Below, in pieces: positions 30,538-38,298 of a stretch of DNA of 43,771 nucleotides. Position 1 is the stretch's first letter. Each line of letters starts with the position of its first letter. This DNA comes from JAIOTH01 sp964486685. Lineage in GTDB: Bacteria > Patescibacteriota > Patescibacteriia > UBA1558 > S5-K13. A program made the position numbers and the translations under genes. Below the pieces are notes generated by a model. The model made no database searches. It had not been told where the DNA came from and was given only the letters and a program-made list of their open reading frames with translations. Location of the stretch: contig CAZAOE010000008.1 of NCBI GenBank assembly GCA_964486685.1, positions 1 to 43,771 on the forward strand, in the 5' to 3' direction.

Positions 30538-33339
30538 ATGGGTATATTTTCAAAATTAATTGGAGATCCAAATGAAAAATATTTAAAATCTTTACAGCCC
30601 TTGGTTGAGCAAATTAATTCTTTAGAAAAGGATTTTGAAAAATTGAGCCAAGAGGATTTAAGAAAAAAAACTAAACAATTTCAAGAGGACTTGCAAAATG
30701 AAAAAACAAATCTGGATGAAATATTGCCTGAGGTCTTTGCTATGGTTAGAGAAGCGGCCAAAAGAACTTTAAAACAAAGACATTATGATGTTCAGCTTTT
30801 AGCTGGCATTATTTTACATCAAGGCCGAATTTCCGAAATGAAAACCGGTGAGGGAAAAACACTGGCTTCGACTTTGTCTATGTATCTTAATGCCTTAACT
30901 GGCCGAGGAGTGCATTTAATTACCGTGAATGATTATCTATCTAAAAGAGATTGTGTCTGGATGGGGCAAATTTATAATTATTTGGGCTTAAGCGTTGGGG
31001 CCATTGAACACGAAGCCTCTTATTTATATGACGATTCTCAAAACAAAGAAGCAGAAGGTCAAGCTAGAAATATTGGCATTGAGGAAGATTATTTAAAGCC
31101 CGTTTCTCGCCAAGAGGCCTATGCAGCAGATATTACTTATGGAACTAATAATGAGTTTGGTTTTGATTATTTGCGGGATAATATGCAGCCCTCTTTAAAA
31201 GATTTAAGTCAAAGAGGATTTTATTATTGTATTATTGATGAGGTTGACTCGGTTTTAATTGATGAAGCCCGGACGCCTTTGATTATTAGCTCTCCAGATG
31301 TAGAATCTACGGATAAATATAGAACCTTTGCTCAAGTGGTTAAGGGTTTACAAGAAAATAAAGATTATAATATTGACGAAAAAATGCGTTCAGTTACTTT
31401 TACAGAAGAAGGGCAAAATGTTATCGCTCAAAAATTAAACGAAGACCCTTGGGCTAAAGCCGACTTTAATACTATTTTTCATTTAGAGGCCTCTTTAAAA
31501 GCTGACCTTTTATTTAAAAAAGACAAGGATTATATTGTTAAAGACGGGGAAGTTATTATTGTAGATGAATTTACCGGTCGCTTGATGCCAGGTCGAAGAT
31601 ATTCAGAAGGAATCCACCAAGCCATTGAAGCTAAAGAAAAAGTGAATGTTCAAAGAGAGAGCTTAACTTTGGCTACAGTTACTTTTCAAAATTATTTTAG
31701 AATGTATGATAAATTATCTGGCATGACTGGTACGGCCTCTACCGAAGCCGAGGAATTTGCTAAAATTTATAATTTAGAGGTTAATATTATTCCAACCAAT
31801 AGACCAGTCATCAGAAAGGACTTAAATGACAAAATTTATAAAGCTGAAGCAGGAAAATTTAAGGCCATTATCGAAGACGTTAAAGAAAGAAATCAACGTG
31901 GGCAACCGGTTTTAATTGGTACTATATCTATTGAGAAAAATGAAATTTTGGGAGAATTATTAACAAGGGAGGGCATTGCTTGTCATCTTTTAAATGCTAA
32001 ACAGCACGAAAAAGAAGCTGAGATTATTGCTCAAGCCGGTAAATTAGGAGCGGTTACAGTGGCTACTAATATGGCCGGTAGAGGAGTAGATATTATTTTA
32101 GGGGGCCATCCTTTTGATAAAGCAGAATACGAAAAGGTTAAATTAGCTGGTGGTTTGCATGTCTTAGGAACAGGAAGGCACGAATCTCGAAGAATTGACA
32201 ATCAATTAAGAGGTCGTTCTGGCCGGCAAGGAGACCCTGGCTCTTCTCAATTTTATATTTCTATGGAAGATGATTTAATGAGAATTTTTGGTTCAGACCG
32301 CATGAAGTCCTTAATGAATACCTTGGGGCTTCCAGATGATATGCCGATTGAAAATAAATTAATTACTAAATCAGTAGAAAGAGCTCAAGTTAGAGTAGAG
32401 GGTTATAATTTTGATGTGCGAAAGCATTTGGTGGAGTATGATGATATTATTAATAAGCAAAGAGGCCTAATTTATAAAAAGAGAAAAGATATTTTGAAAT
32501 TAGCAGCTGGGGATAAAATTAAGGATTATAATAACTTGAGTGATTATATTTTAGAATTGATTGAAAATGAAATTTCGGAAGTGGTTTCTTTTCATACTGC
32601 TTCTGAATCAGGTACGGTTTGGAATATTCAGGAAATTATAGAAACCATCAAGACAATGTTTACTTTGTCTGAACCGGAAGTTAAAGAAATAAAAAACTTA
32701 GCAAATGGAAATAGTAAAGGTAAATTATCTGAGGCAGAAAAAAGAACTAAAATTATTAATTATATTTTAGAGTTAGCTAAGAATAGATATTCTCAATTAA
32801 AAGGTGCCCTAGAATCTGTTCAAGAATTAAGTGGAGTTGAAAATCCTATTGCGCAGATTGAAAAAGGTATTCTTTTAAAAACAATAGATAATTTATGGAT
32901 AGAACACTTAGATAATATTAGTTATTTGAGGGCCGGTATTGGCTTAAGGGCTTATGCCCAAGCTGACCCCTTGGTGGTTTATAAAAAGGAGTCATATGAT
33001 TTATTTGTGGCTTTATTAAATAATATTCAAAATCAAGTGGCCTATACTATTTTTAAAATTGCTCCAGCAGCAAATATAGCTTCTAATTTAAGCAATAAGA
33101 ATATTATTACCAATGATCCTACTCAAAGTTTAAATCAGCCGTTTAATAATGTTTCTGGGGATTTTGTTTCTCAAAAAATGAAACAAGCCGCTAACACAGA
33201 AACTCACACTAAAACTATTTTGAAAAATGAAGAAATTAAGAAATTTGGTCATAAAGTTGGCCGGAATGATCCTTGCCCATGTGGAGCGACAAAAGAAGAC
33301 GGAACGCCAATTAAATATAAAAATTGTTGTGGAAAATAG
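30538..33339 (+). CDS. secA: protein translocase ATPase SecA
   Basis: A 933-residue motor that drives preproteins through SecYEG. MGIFSKLIGDPNEKYLKSL is the conserved start, with an ATG at 30538; the TTG 30 bases earlier is not used. Walker A MKTGEGKTLAS, Walker B IIDEVDSVLIDEARTP, TNMAGRGVDIILGG and the GLPDDMPIE region are all present. The C-terminus is a zinc finger, DPCPCGATKEDGTPIKYKNC then CGK, longer than the usual C-G-S-G-x-K-Y-K-K-C-C-G. Downstream at 33414-33452 a second, typical finger end (GSGKKYKKCCGK plus stop) lies as an orphan after a palindrome. Confidence 0.97.
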   Translation: MGIFSKLIGDPNEKYLKSLQPLVEQINSLEKDFEKLSQEDLRKKTKQFQEDLQNEKTNLDEILPEVFAMVREAAKRTLKQRHYDVQLLAGIILHQGRISEMKTGEGKTLASTLSMYLNALTGRGVHLITVNDYLSKRDCVWMGQIYNYLGLSVGAIEHEASYLYDDSQNKEAEGQARNIGIEEDYLKPVSRQEAYAADITYGTNNEFGFDYLRDNMQPSLKDLSQRGFYYCIIDEVDSVLIDEARTPLIISSPDVESTDKYRTFAQVVKGLQENKDYNIDEKMRSVTFTEEGQNVIAQKLNEDPWAKADFNTIFHLEASLKADLLFKKDKDYIVKDGEVIIVDEFTGRLMPGRRYSEGIHQAIEAKEKVNVQRESLTLATVTFQNYFRMYDKLSGMTGTASTEAEEFAKIYNLEVNIIPTNRPVIRKDLNDKIYKAEAGKFKAIIEDVKERNQRGQPVLIGTISIEKNEILGELLTREGIACHLLNAKQHEKEAEIIAQAGKLGAVTVATNMAGRGVDIILGGHPFDKAEYEKVKLAGGLHVLGTGRHESRRIDNQLRGRSGRQGDPGSSQFYISMEDDLMRIFGSDRMKSLMNTLGLPDDMPIENKLITKSVERAQVRVEGYNFDVRKHLVEYDDIINKQRGLIYKKRKDILKLAAGDKIKDYNNLSDYILELIENEISEVVSFHTASESGTVWNIQEIIETIKTMFTLSEPEVKEIKNLANGNSKGKLSEAEKRTKIINYILELAKNRYSQLKGALESVQELSGVENPIAQIEKGILLKTIDNLWIEHLDNISYLRAGIGLRAYAQADPLVVYKKESYDLFVALLNNIQNQVAYTIFKIAPAANIASNLSNKNIITNDPTQSLNQPFNNVSGDFVSQKMKQAANTETHTKTILKNEEIKKFGHKVGRNDPCPCGATKEDGTPIKYKNCCGK

Positions 33340-33349
33340 AATTTGTTTT

Positions 33350-33413
33350 AAGTAGTGTGAGCGACATCCCGAACGAAGTTCTCGAGTTTATTGAGAGAAC
33401 GAAGTTGAGGGAC
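33350..33413. repeat. palindromic element after secA
   Basis: Arms read CATCCCGAACGAAGTTCTC and GAGAGAACGAAGTTGAGGGA around GAGTTTATT. It starts with GAGCGACA, the same eight bases found inside the zinc finger codons of the intact secA, and ends directly at the orphan finger end. Confidence 0.75.
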
Positions 33414-33452
33414 GGTTCAGGAAAAAAGTACAAAAAATGTTGTGGTAAATAG
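33414..33452 (+). pseudogene. orphan 3' end of secA
   Basis: Reads GSGKKYKKCCGK then TAG, the textbook end of the SecA C-terminal zinc finger, with no upstream gene body. The intact secA 75 bases earlier ends differently (KYKNCCGK after an insert). This is the mirror image of the lepA case at 5862. Confidence 0.8.
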
Positions 33453-33673
33453 GTATATTTTAATTATCAATAACCAATTTTCAATTTGAATTTAATGATC
33501 AATATGACAATATTCAATTTACAATTAACAAGAAATCCAAAAATCAAGACATCAAGAAAACAATTTGATTTATTTTTCCTTCGTTCTTTGAACTTCGGAG
33601 GACAAGTGTTCATTTAATTTTTTGTTCATTAAATGAAAATTTTAAATTGAAAATTGAGAATTGAATAATAGTG

Positions 33674-33701
33674 TTGACATTTTTTTATATCCTGTTATAC
33701 T
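33674..33701 (+). promoter_or_regulatory. promoter of the rplJL operon
   Basis: TTGACA (33674-33679), 16-base spacer, TATACT (33696-33701) with an extended TG. Predicted start near 33708. Same layout as the rpmA promoter. A TTTTCCACA (33712-33720) lies just downstream. Confidence 0.8.
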
Positions 33702-33717
33702 TATTTTATAAGTTTTC

Positions 33718-33800
33718 CACAGATAGTAGGTGCCCTTCGACTTTGTCAAGCTTAGCTTGATTTCGCTCAGGGCTTAATTACCTGCCGAGGAAATATAAAC
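33718..33800 (+). ncRNA. L10 leader (autoregulatory ribosomal protein leader)
   Basis: AGTAGGTG (33725-33732), a hairpin closed by GCCC / GGGC, and then TTAATTACCTGCCGAGG (33774-33790) form the pattern I recognise as the L10-binding leader known from Firmicutes and others. L10(L12)4 binds it to repress the operon. The variable stem (33732-33773) is filled by a palindromic sequence, GCCCTTCGACTTTG with TCGCTCAGGGC, like those elsewhere in the window. Confidence 0.75.
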
Positions 33801-33821
33801 ATTTTTTTGTTTTTATTTGTG

Positions 33822-33846
33822 TCTATGGGAAACCATAGATTTTTTA
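33822..33846 (+). terminator. leader attenuator with GAAA tetraloop
   Basis: TCTATGG-gaaa-CCATAGA followed by TTTTTT, between the L10 leader and rplJ. It should end most transcripts when L10 is in excess. Confidence 0.75.
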
Positions 33847-33876
33847 TACTAATAATACGAATAAATTGATACTAAT

Positions 33877-33907
33877 CCCGCCTTAATTTTTATAAAATTA
33901 TGGCGGG
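33877..33907. repeat. hairpin before rplJ
   Basis: CCCGCC (33877-33882) and GGCGGG (33902-33907) with inner AATTTT-tat-AAAATT. No T run follows, so it is not a terminator. Upstream are TACTAAT words. Confidence 0.6.
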
Positions 33908-33976
33908 TAATATATGAATTAATATTAGCAAAACAATTAATCTATTATTCTATTAAACAATTAACCTATTAATACA

Positions 33977-34495
33977 ATGGCCAAAACCAAAGATCAAAAA
34001 AAAGAAGCATTGCAAGAAATAAAAGACAAGTTTGCTGATGCAAAATCAGTAGTTTTAAGTTCTTACGATAAATTGCCCGTGTCTGAAATTCAGGCCCTAA
34101 GAAGCAAACTAAGAGCCAAGGGTGTTTTTTACAGGGTTATTAAAAAGACATTATTAAAATTGGCTTTAAAAGACAACTTAGACGAAGGCCTAATTAACGA
34201 ATTAAGGGGCAATTTAAGTTTAGCTTATAGTTCAGACGAAGTTTCAGCAGCTAAAATTTTAGCAGAATTTGCTAAAGGTAATGAGGGTTTAGAAATCCAC
34301 GCTGGTTGGTTAGAAGATAAATTTGTTGATAAAGTCCAAGTTGAGGAATTAGCAAAACTTTTATCTAAAGAAGAATTATTGTCAAAACTTGTAGGAGCCT
34401 TAAAGAGTCCAATTTCTGGTTTTGCTAATGTTTTGAGTGGTAATACTCGTGGCTTAGTAAATGTCTTAAAAGCAATAGAGAAAGTTAAAAGTTAA
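33977..34495 (+). CDS. rplJ: 50S ribosomal protein uL10
   Basis: A 172-residue protein of the ribosomal stalk base. It shows the expected N-terminal AKTKDQKKEALQEIKDKF and the central LPVSEIQALRSKLRAKG with VIKKTLLKLAL. The C-terminal helix that binds L7/L12 dimers (GALKSPISGFANVLSGNTRG and LVNVLKAIEKVK) follows. Length is normal. L10 represses its own operon through the leader identified upstream. rplL follows after 174 bases containing a nested palindrome. rplK and rplA are not adjacent. Confidence 0.96.
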   Translation: MAKTKDQKKEALQEIKDKFADAKSVVLSSYDKLPVSEIQALRSKLRAKGVFYRVIKKTLLKLALKDNLDEGLINELRGNLSLAYSSDEVSAAKILAEFAKGNEGLEIHAGWLEDKFVDKVQVEELAKLLSKEELLSKLVGALKSPISGFANVLSGNTRGLVNVLKAIEKVKS

Positions 34496-34521
34496 AAGTA
34501 TAAAGCAGAAGGTTTAAAAAT

Positions 34522-34607
34522 CCCTCCTTCGCCATCTCCTTCGTTACCCCCTTCGTTAAAACTATGGGGGTCAAGAAAACTTCGGAGATCAAGAAGGCTG
34601 CGGAGGG
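34522..34607. repeat. triple-nested palindrome between rplJ and rplL
   Basis: Three successive arm pairs nest: CCCTCC (34522-34527) with GGAGGG (34602-34607), ATCTCC (34534-34539) with GGAGAT (34584-34589), and CCCCC (34547-34551) with GGGGG (34566-34570). TTCG-containing bulges separate them. Confidence 0.75.
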
Positions 34608-34669
34608 CAGGCAAAAAACCAAGAAATCAATTAACAATTAAACAATTTAACAATTAAACAATTAAAATT

Positions 34670-35215
34670 ATGACTGAAGAAAAAGACAAAAAAGTCGAGG
34701 AAGCTCAAGAGGAAAAAAAATTAGTAACTCCTCCAGCTGAACCCAAAAAAGAGGAAGCTAAAGTTGAGCCAAAAAAAGAAGAAGTTAAAAAAGAATCCGC
34801 CTTTTCCAAGGCTTCGGCGGACAAGGTAGAAGTTCCTAAAAAATTTAAGTCAATTGTTGAAGAAATTGAAAAAATGTCTGTTTTAGATCTTTCAGAATTG
34901 GTTAAAATTTTGGAAGATAAATTTGGTGTTTCTGCTGCCGCTCCAATGATGATGGGAGCTATGCCAGGTGCAGTTGGTGCCGAAGCCGGCGCTGCAGAAG
35001 AGAAAACTTCTTTTGACATTGAATTAACAGAAACTGGTGCTAATAAAATTGCTGTGATTAAGGCCATTAGAATTATAACTAATTTAGGTCTTAAAGAAGC
35101 CAAAGACATTACTGATAGCGCTCCTAAAATAGTTTTAGAAGGAGTTGACAAAGCCAAAGCCGACGAAGCTAAAAAGGCCCTAGAAGAGGCCGGAGCCAAG
35201 ATTACTTTGAAATAA
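34670..35215 (+). CDS. rplL: 50S ribosomal protein bL12 with long N-terminal extension
   Basis: A 181-residue protein; L7/L12 is normally about 120-125. Residues from about 56 on match the family: SIVEEIEKMSVLDLSELVKI, the Ala/Gly-rich hinge with AAAPMMMGAMPG, and the factor-binding domain KIAVIKAIRIITNLGLKEAK with DSAPKIVLEG. The first 55 residues are an unusual Lys/Glu-rich extension (EEKDKKVEEAQEEKKLVTPP and repeated PKKEEAKVE-type words). Within it, SAFSKASAD (43-51) is encoded by a palindrome. The extension should protrude from the L10-bound end and may be disordered. An alternative internal start is possible but I see no supporting site. Confidence 0.95.
   Translation: MTEEKDKKVEEAQEEKKLVTPPAEPKKEEAKVEPKKEEVKKESAFSKASADKVEVPKKFKSIVEEIEKMSVLDLSELVKILEDKFGVSAAAPMMMGAMPGAVGAEAGAAEEKTSFDIELTETGANKIAVIKAIRIITNLGLKEAKDITDSAPKIVLEGVDKAKADEAKKALEEAGAKITLK
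34796..34821. repeat. in-frame palindrome in rplL
   Basis: TCCGCC and GGCGGA flank CCTT-ttcc-AAGG. It is read as SAFSKASAD. A closely similar unit (CCCGCCTTCGCCAAGGCTTC) is in the 3' end of tsaB. Confidence 0.8.
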
Positions 35216-35230
35216 GCATTTTCTTAAATA

Positions 35231-35270
35231 TAAAAAATCTCATTGATTTTGATTTGATGGGATTTTTTTA
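35231..35270. terminator. bidirectional terminator after rplL
   Basis: AATCTCAT (35236-35243) and ATGGGATT (35257-35264), with A run before and T run after, between convergent genes. Confidence 0.8.
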
Positions 35271-35300
35271 TTTTTCGAACAAAATAATTGATAAGGTTTT

Positions 35301-37520
35301 TTAATTTTGGCTAATATCTAGAACTATTATTTTATTTTCAGATTGGATATATACTTTTTTGGCAGCTCCGTCTACTACAAAATTGTCCATACTAGATAAA
35401 GTTGGAAAATAATATTGATTTATTAATTCACCTTTTTTATTGATAATAATTAATCTTTTACTATTATTATCCAGGAGATAAATTTCTTGAATAGTAAGAT
35501 CAGTAAATACCTTATTTATATTTTCAACAAGAGGATCTATTTCTTCCATTTGAAAATCAGCCCTTGCTCCAGTATATAATTTTATTAATTCCCCAGTGCT
35601 TGTTCCTAAATAAATATTACCATCTATAGTAATGCTGGTAGCATTTTGAACTGGAGTATTATCATTTATCCAGGACTCTCCTTTACCAAAATTTTCTGTT
35701 CCTTGATTATATTTATATATTTGATTGCTTTGTTTGTCTAAAGCATATATCCGACTATTGTACATGGTTATATCATCGGCCTGAATATAATTAGGATGAT
35801 GGGTGATTTCAATTTTTTTACCTTCGTTTTTATCTAAATCAATTTTAATAACCTTATCATCATCTTCTAGACCATAAAGAAAGTTTTCATTTTTTTCAAA
35901 AACTTTTATGTTTTCGTAATTGATATTGGCTATGTTTAGGTTTTTTATTTCTTTAGTTTTTAAATCTAAATTTGCTAATTGGTCAGAATTAGGTCCGGCG
36001 ATGATTAAATTATTACCATGTTTAACTATTTTATTGGCTTTAAAATTTAATTCAGCAAATATCTCTGGATTTTTAATTGTATTTAGTTTTCTTACTTCAT
36101 TAAAAATTTCCGTGAACTGGTCTAATATTTTATTGTATTTTTCTTTTTGCTCTGTTGTTTTTTGCGGTAATTTATTAATTAATTCTGATATTTCTTGTAA
36201 TTTTTCTTTGGCCTGACCCTCATTTTTATAAATTAAAAGCAAATCATATTCTTCTTGTTTTTCTTCAATATCTTGCAGGGTTTGTTCATAGAGCGTTTTT
36301 TCTTCGGCAAGCTTTTTATTATTTTGAATAATTATAGTTCCGATAGTAAAGCCCAATAATAATATAGCGGCAGAAATGATAATTATTTTGTTTTTAGAAA
36401 GAGGGGATTTAAAGGATATTAAAGAAATTGGAAATTTTAATTTTTTATTATCATGATTAATTTTTTGCAGTTTTGGCTTTGACGGCTTTTTAAGTTTTTT
36501 TATTGCAGATATTACCGCAAAATACAAAGATAAAATCTTTTGATAAATAATTTGAAAATATTTTTTAAAATTTATTGTTATTGGCTTGTTTAATTTTTGA
36601 AAATTTTTATTGGAACGAGGTATTTTTTTAATTTCAGATTTTATTTCTGTTTTTGTTTCCTCTGGGCTGGGAACTTTTATTTTTTCTTGTTTTTGAATTC
36701 TACTCTTACCCTTTTTTAATATATCCTCAGTAATTTTTTGAGATTTTAATAATTCATCAATAGATTGTTGAGAACTAATATTAATATTTATTTTTCCTCG
36801 AGGTTCGTTTGTAGGATTAGTAAAATTGTTTTCATTAATGGCTTCCCTTTTTTTAATATAAGGAGAAAGTTTAATGGCGGTTAGGCAGAAATTTTTATTT
36901 TCTATTTTATAGAGTTCTTCTTTTAGTTTTAAACTTAACCCAGCTGGTTCATTATTAATAATAATTTTTGATACCTGGTCTTTGGATAAATAATTGAAGA
37001 TGGTATTTGTGGCAAACATCAGTAATTGCTGGGGCTCTATATTTCCACTTAAAATATTGGTAAATATTTTGTCAATTTTTGGTTCATCTATGTCTGATGT
37101 TAAATAATCAAAGATATTGATTAATTTATTTTCACTAGTTACCCAGGCCGATACATTACCTAGGGGCGAGAAAAAAACTTCTTGTCTATAGATTATAGCT
37201 ATCACAGCATTAATTTTTTTTAGCCAAGCATTGTCTACTTGAGTTATTAAGGGAATGTTTTCATTAACTTCTTCTAAAATATTTTCTAAGATAGCTTCTT
37301 GTTCATTAAGCGGGGAATCATAATAAAGTTTGTGAATTTTTTGAATAATTAAATTGCTTAAATCCTGGGGATTTTCAGTTTCTTCTGGAAGTTCTATCAT
37401 GATAATTAATTTGCCTTTGTTTTTTTGATTTTCATGAGGAGAGCCAGTGTAAATAAAAACATTATTTAATCCCTGTTTAGAATTAATTAAGAGCTTGCTG
37501 GTTTTGAGAATATATTTCAT
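35301..37520 (-). CDS. large membrane protein: PP2C-like head, one helix, propeller-like tail
   Basis: A 739-residue protein, not recognised as a named family. The N-terminal 220 residues resemble a degenerate PP2C domain: GKLIIMIELPEE, then AVIAIIYRQEVFFSPLGNVS, and QLLMFATNTIFNYLSKDQVS. The metal-binding Asp pattern D-G is missing, so it is unlikely to be an active phosphatase. Residues about 230-370 are Lys-rich and low in complexity. One membrane helix lies near 376-398 (KIIIISAAILLLGFTIGTII) and a coiled coil near 405-470. The rest shows repeated strand-turn units (LKTKEIKNLNIANI, then IYALDKQSNQIYKYN and IYLGTSTGELIKLY) typical of a beta-propeller, presumably outside the cell. A real PP2C phosphatase is encoded at 38838. 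Role unknown; signalling across the membrane is a guess. Confidence 0.7.
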   Translation of the reverse strand: MKYILKTSKLLINSKQGLNNVFIYTGSPHENQKNKGKLIIMIELPEETENPQDLSNLIIQKIHKLYYDSPLNEQEAILENILEEVNENIPLITQVDNAWLKKINAVIAIIYRQEVFFSPLGNVSAWVTSENKLINIFDYLTSDIDEPKIDKIFTNILSGNIEPQQLLMFATNTIFNYLSKDQVSKIIINNEPAGLSLKLKEELYKIENKNFCLTAIKLSPYIKKREAINENNFTNPTNEPRGKININISSQQSIDELLKSQKITEDILKKGKSRIQKQEKIKVPSPEETKTEIKSEIKKIPRSNKNFQKLNKPITINFKKYFQIIYQKILSLYFAVISAIKKLKKPSKPKLQKINHDNKKLKFPISLISFKSPLSKNKIIIISAAILLLGFTIGTIIIQNNKKLAEEKTLYEQTLQDIEEKQEEYDLLLIYKNEGQAKEKLQEISELINKLPQKTTEQKEKYNKILDQFTEIFNEVRKLNTIKNPEIFAELNFKANKIVKHGNNLIIAGPNSDQLANLDLKTKEIKNLNIANINYENIKVFEKNENFLYGLEDDDKVIKIDLDKNEGKKIEITHHPNYIQADDITMYNSRIYALDKQSNQIYKYNQGTENFGKGESWINDNTPVQNATSITIDGNIYLGTSTGELIKLYTGARADFQMEEIDPLVENINKVFTDLTIQEIYLLDNNSKRLIIINKKGELINQYYFPTLSSMDNFVVDGAAKKVYIQSENKIIVLDISQN

Positions 37521-37679
37521 TGATTTTAGAAATTATGCATTTTAAAAGATTAAATTCAATATTACCAATTTTTAAAATTTAAATATAGATTTTTTAATCT
37601 TGTTTAATCACTAAAAATATTATACTATAAAAAGAGGAAAGTATAAAGTTAAAGGTTGAAGGTTACAAGTTTTTTAAAA

Positions 37680-37707
37680 CTTGCGACTTGTAACTTGTAA
37701 CTTGTAA
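37680..37707. repeat. four tandem 7-base repeats upstream of the wHTH gene
   Basis: CTTGCGA, then CTTGTAA three times, ends nine bases before the ATG at 37717. Upstream GGTTACAAGTT (about 37661-37671) can pair with any of the copies, giving alternative hairpins. Confidence 0.75.
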
Positions 37708-37716
37708 CTAACCTTT

Positions 37717-38298
37717 ATGCTTGATCAACTTTTTGGTTCAAAAACTAGGACAAAAATTCTGAGGATGTTTTTTACTAAAGCCCAGGATAGGTTTTTTGTG
37801 AGGGAGATTACTAGATTAATTGATGAAAGAATAAATTCCGTACGTAGAGAATTAGATAATTTAGAAAATTTTGGGTTAGTAAAATCAGAAGCAGACAATA
37901 ATAAAAAATATTATTTTTTAAATCATAAATTCCCCCTTTTTAAAGAATTAAAAGATTTAGTTATTAAATCCCGTTTTTTTATTGAAAAATTGTATATTAA
38001 TAAATTTAAAAAATTATCTGGAGTTAAATATTTAGTTTTAACTGGCTTTTTTGTAGATTTAAAAGAAGAAACCCTGACCGATATTTTAATAATTGGCAAG
38101 CCATCTAAGGTTGAAGTAGAAAAAATTGTTAATATCATGTCTAATGAATTTATTGAAGATATTAATTATACTATTATGGATATGAAGGAATTTAAATATC
38201 GACAAAATATGACTGATAAATTTTTATATAGTATTCTAAAAAATAAAAAAATTATAGTAATTGATAAATTGGGCTTAGACAATAATTTATCCAAATGA
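37717..38298 (+). CDS. winged-helix protein with nucleotidyltransferase-like C-domain
   Basis: A 193-residue protein. The N-terminus MLDQLFGSKTRTKILRMFFT followed by FFVREITRLIDERINSVRRE and LDNLENFGLVKSE is a winged helix-turn-helix of the kind commonly found in Candidate Phyla Radiation genomes. The C-terminal part VKYLVLTGFFVDLKEETLTD and then ILIIGKPSKVEVEKIV looks like a degenerate polymerase-beta-type nucleotidyltransferase fold (the G-S/G-F-x-x-D pattern is partly present). It probably regulates transcription; targets are unknown. Its stop overlaps tsaB (ATGA), so the two are translated together. The start is preceded by the 7-base tandem repeat. Confidence 0.75.
   Translation: MLDQLFGSKTRTKILRMFFTKAQDRFFVREITRLIDERINSVRRELDNLENFGLVKSEADNNKKYYFLNHKFPLFKELKDLVIKSRFFIEKLYINKFKKLSGVKYLVLTGFFVDLKEETLTDILIIGKPSKVEVEKIVNIMSNEFIEDINYTIMDMKEFKYRQNMTDKFLYSILKNKKIIVIDKLGLDNNLSK

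Noticed and set aside
34705..35199. 164-codon minus-strand frame
   Set aside because: Exact antisense shadow of rplL, caused by its Ala/Lys-rich codons.
37680..37707. CRISPR-like repeat
   Set aside because: Units are seven bases with no spacers. No CRISPR array or cas gene is visible in the window.
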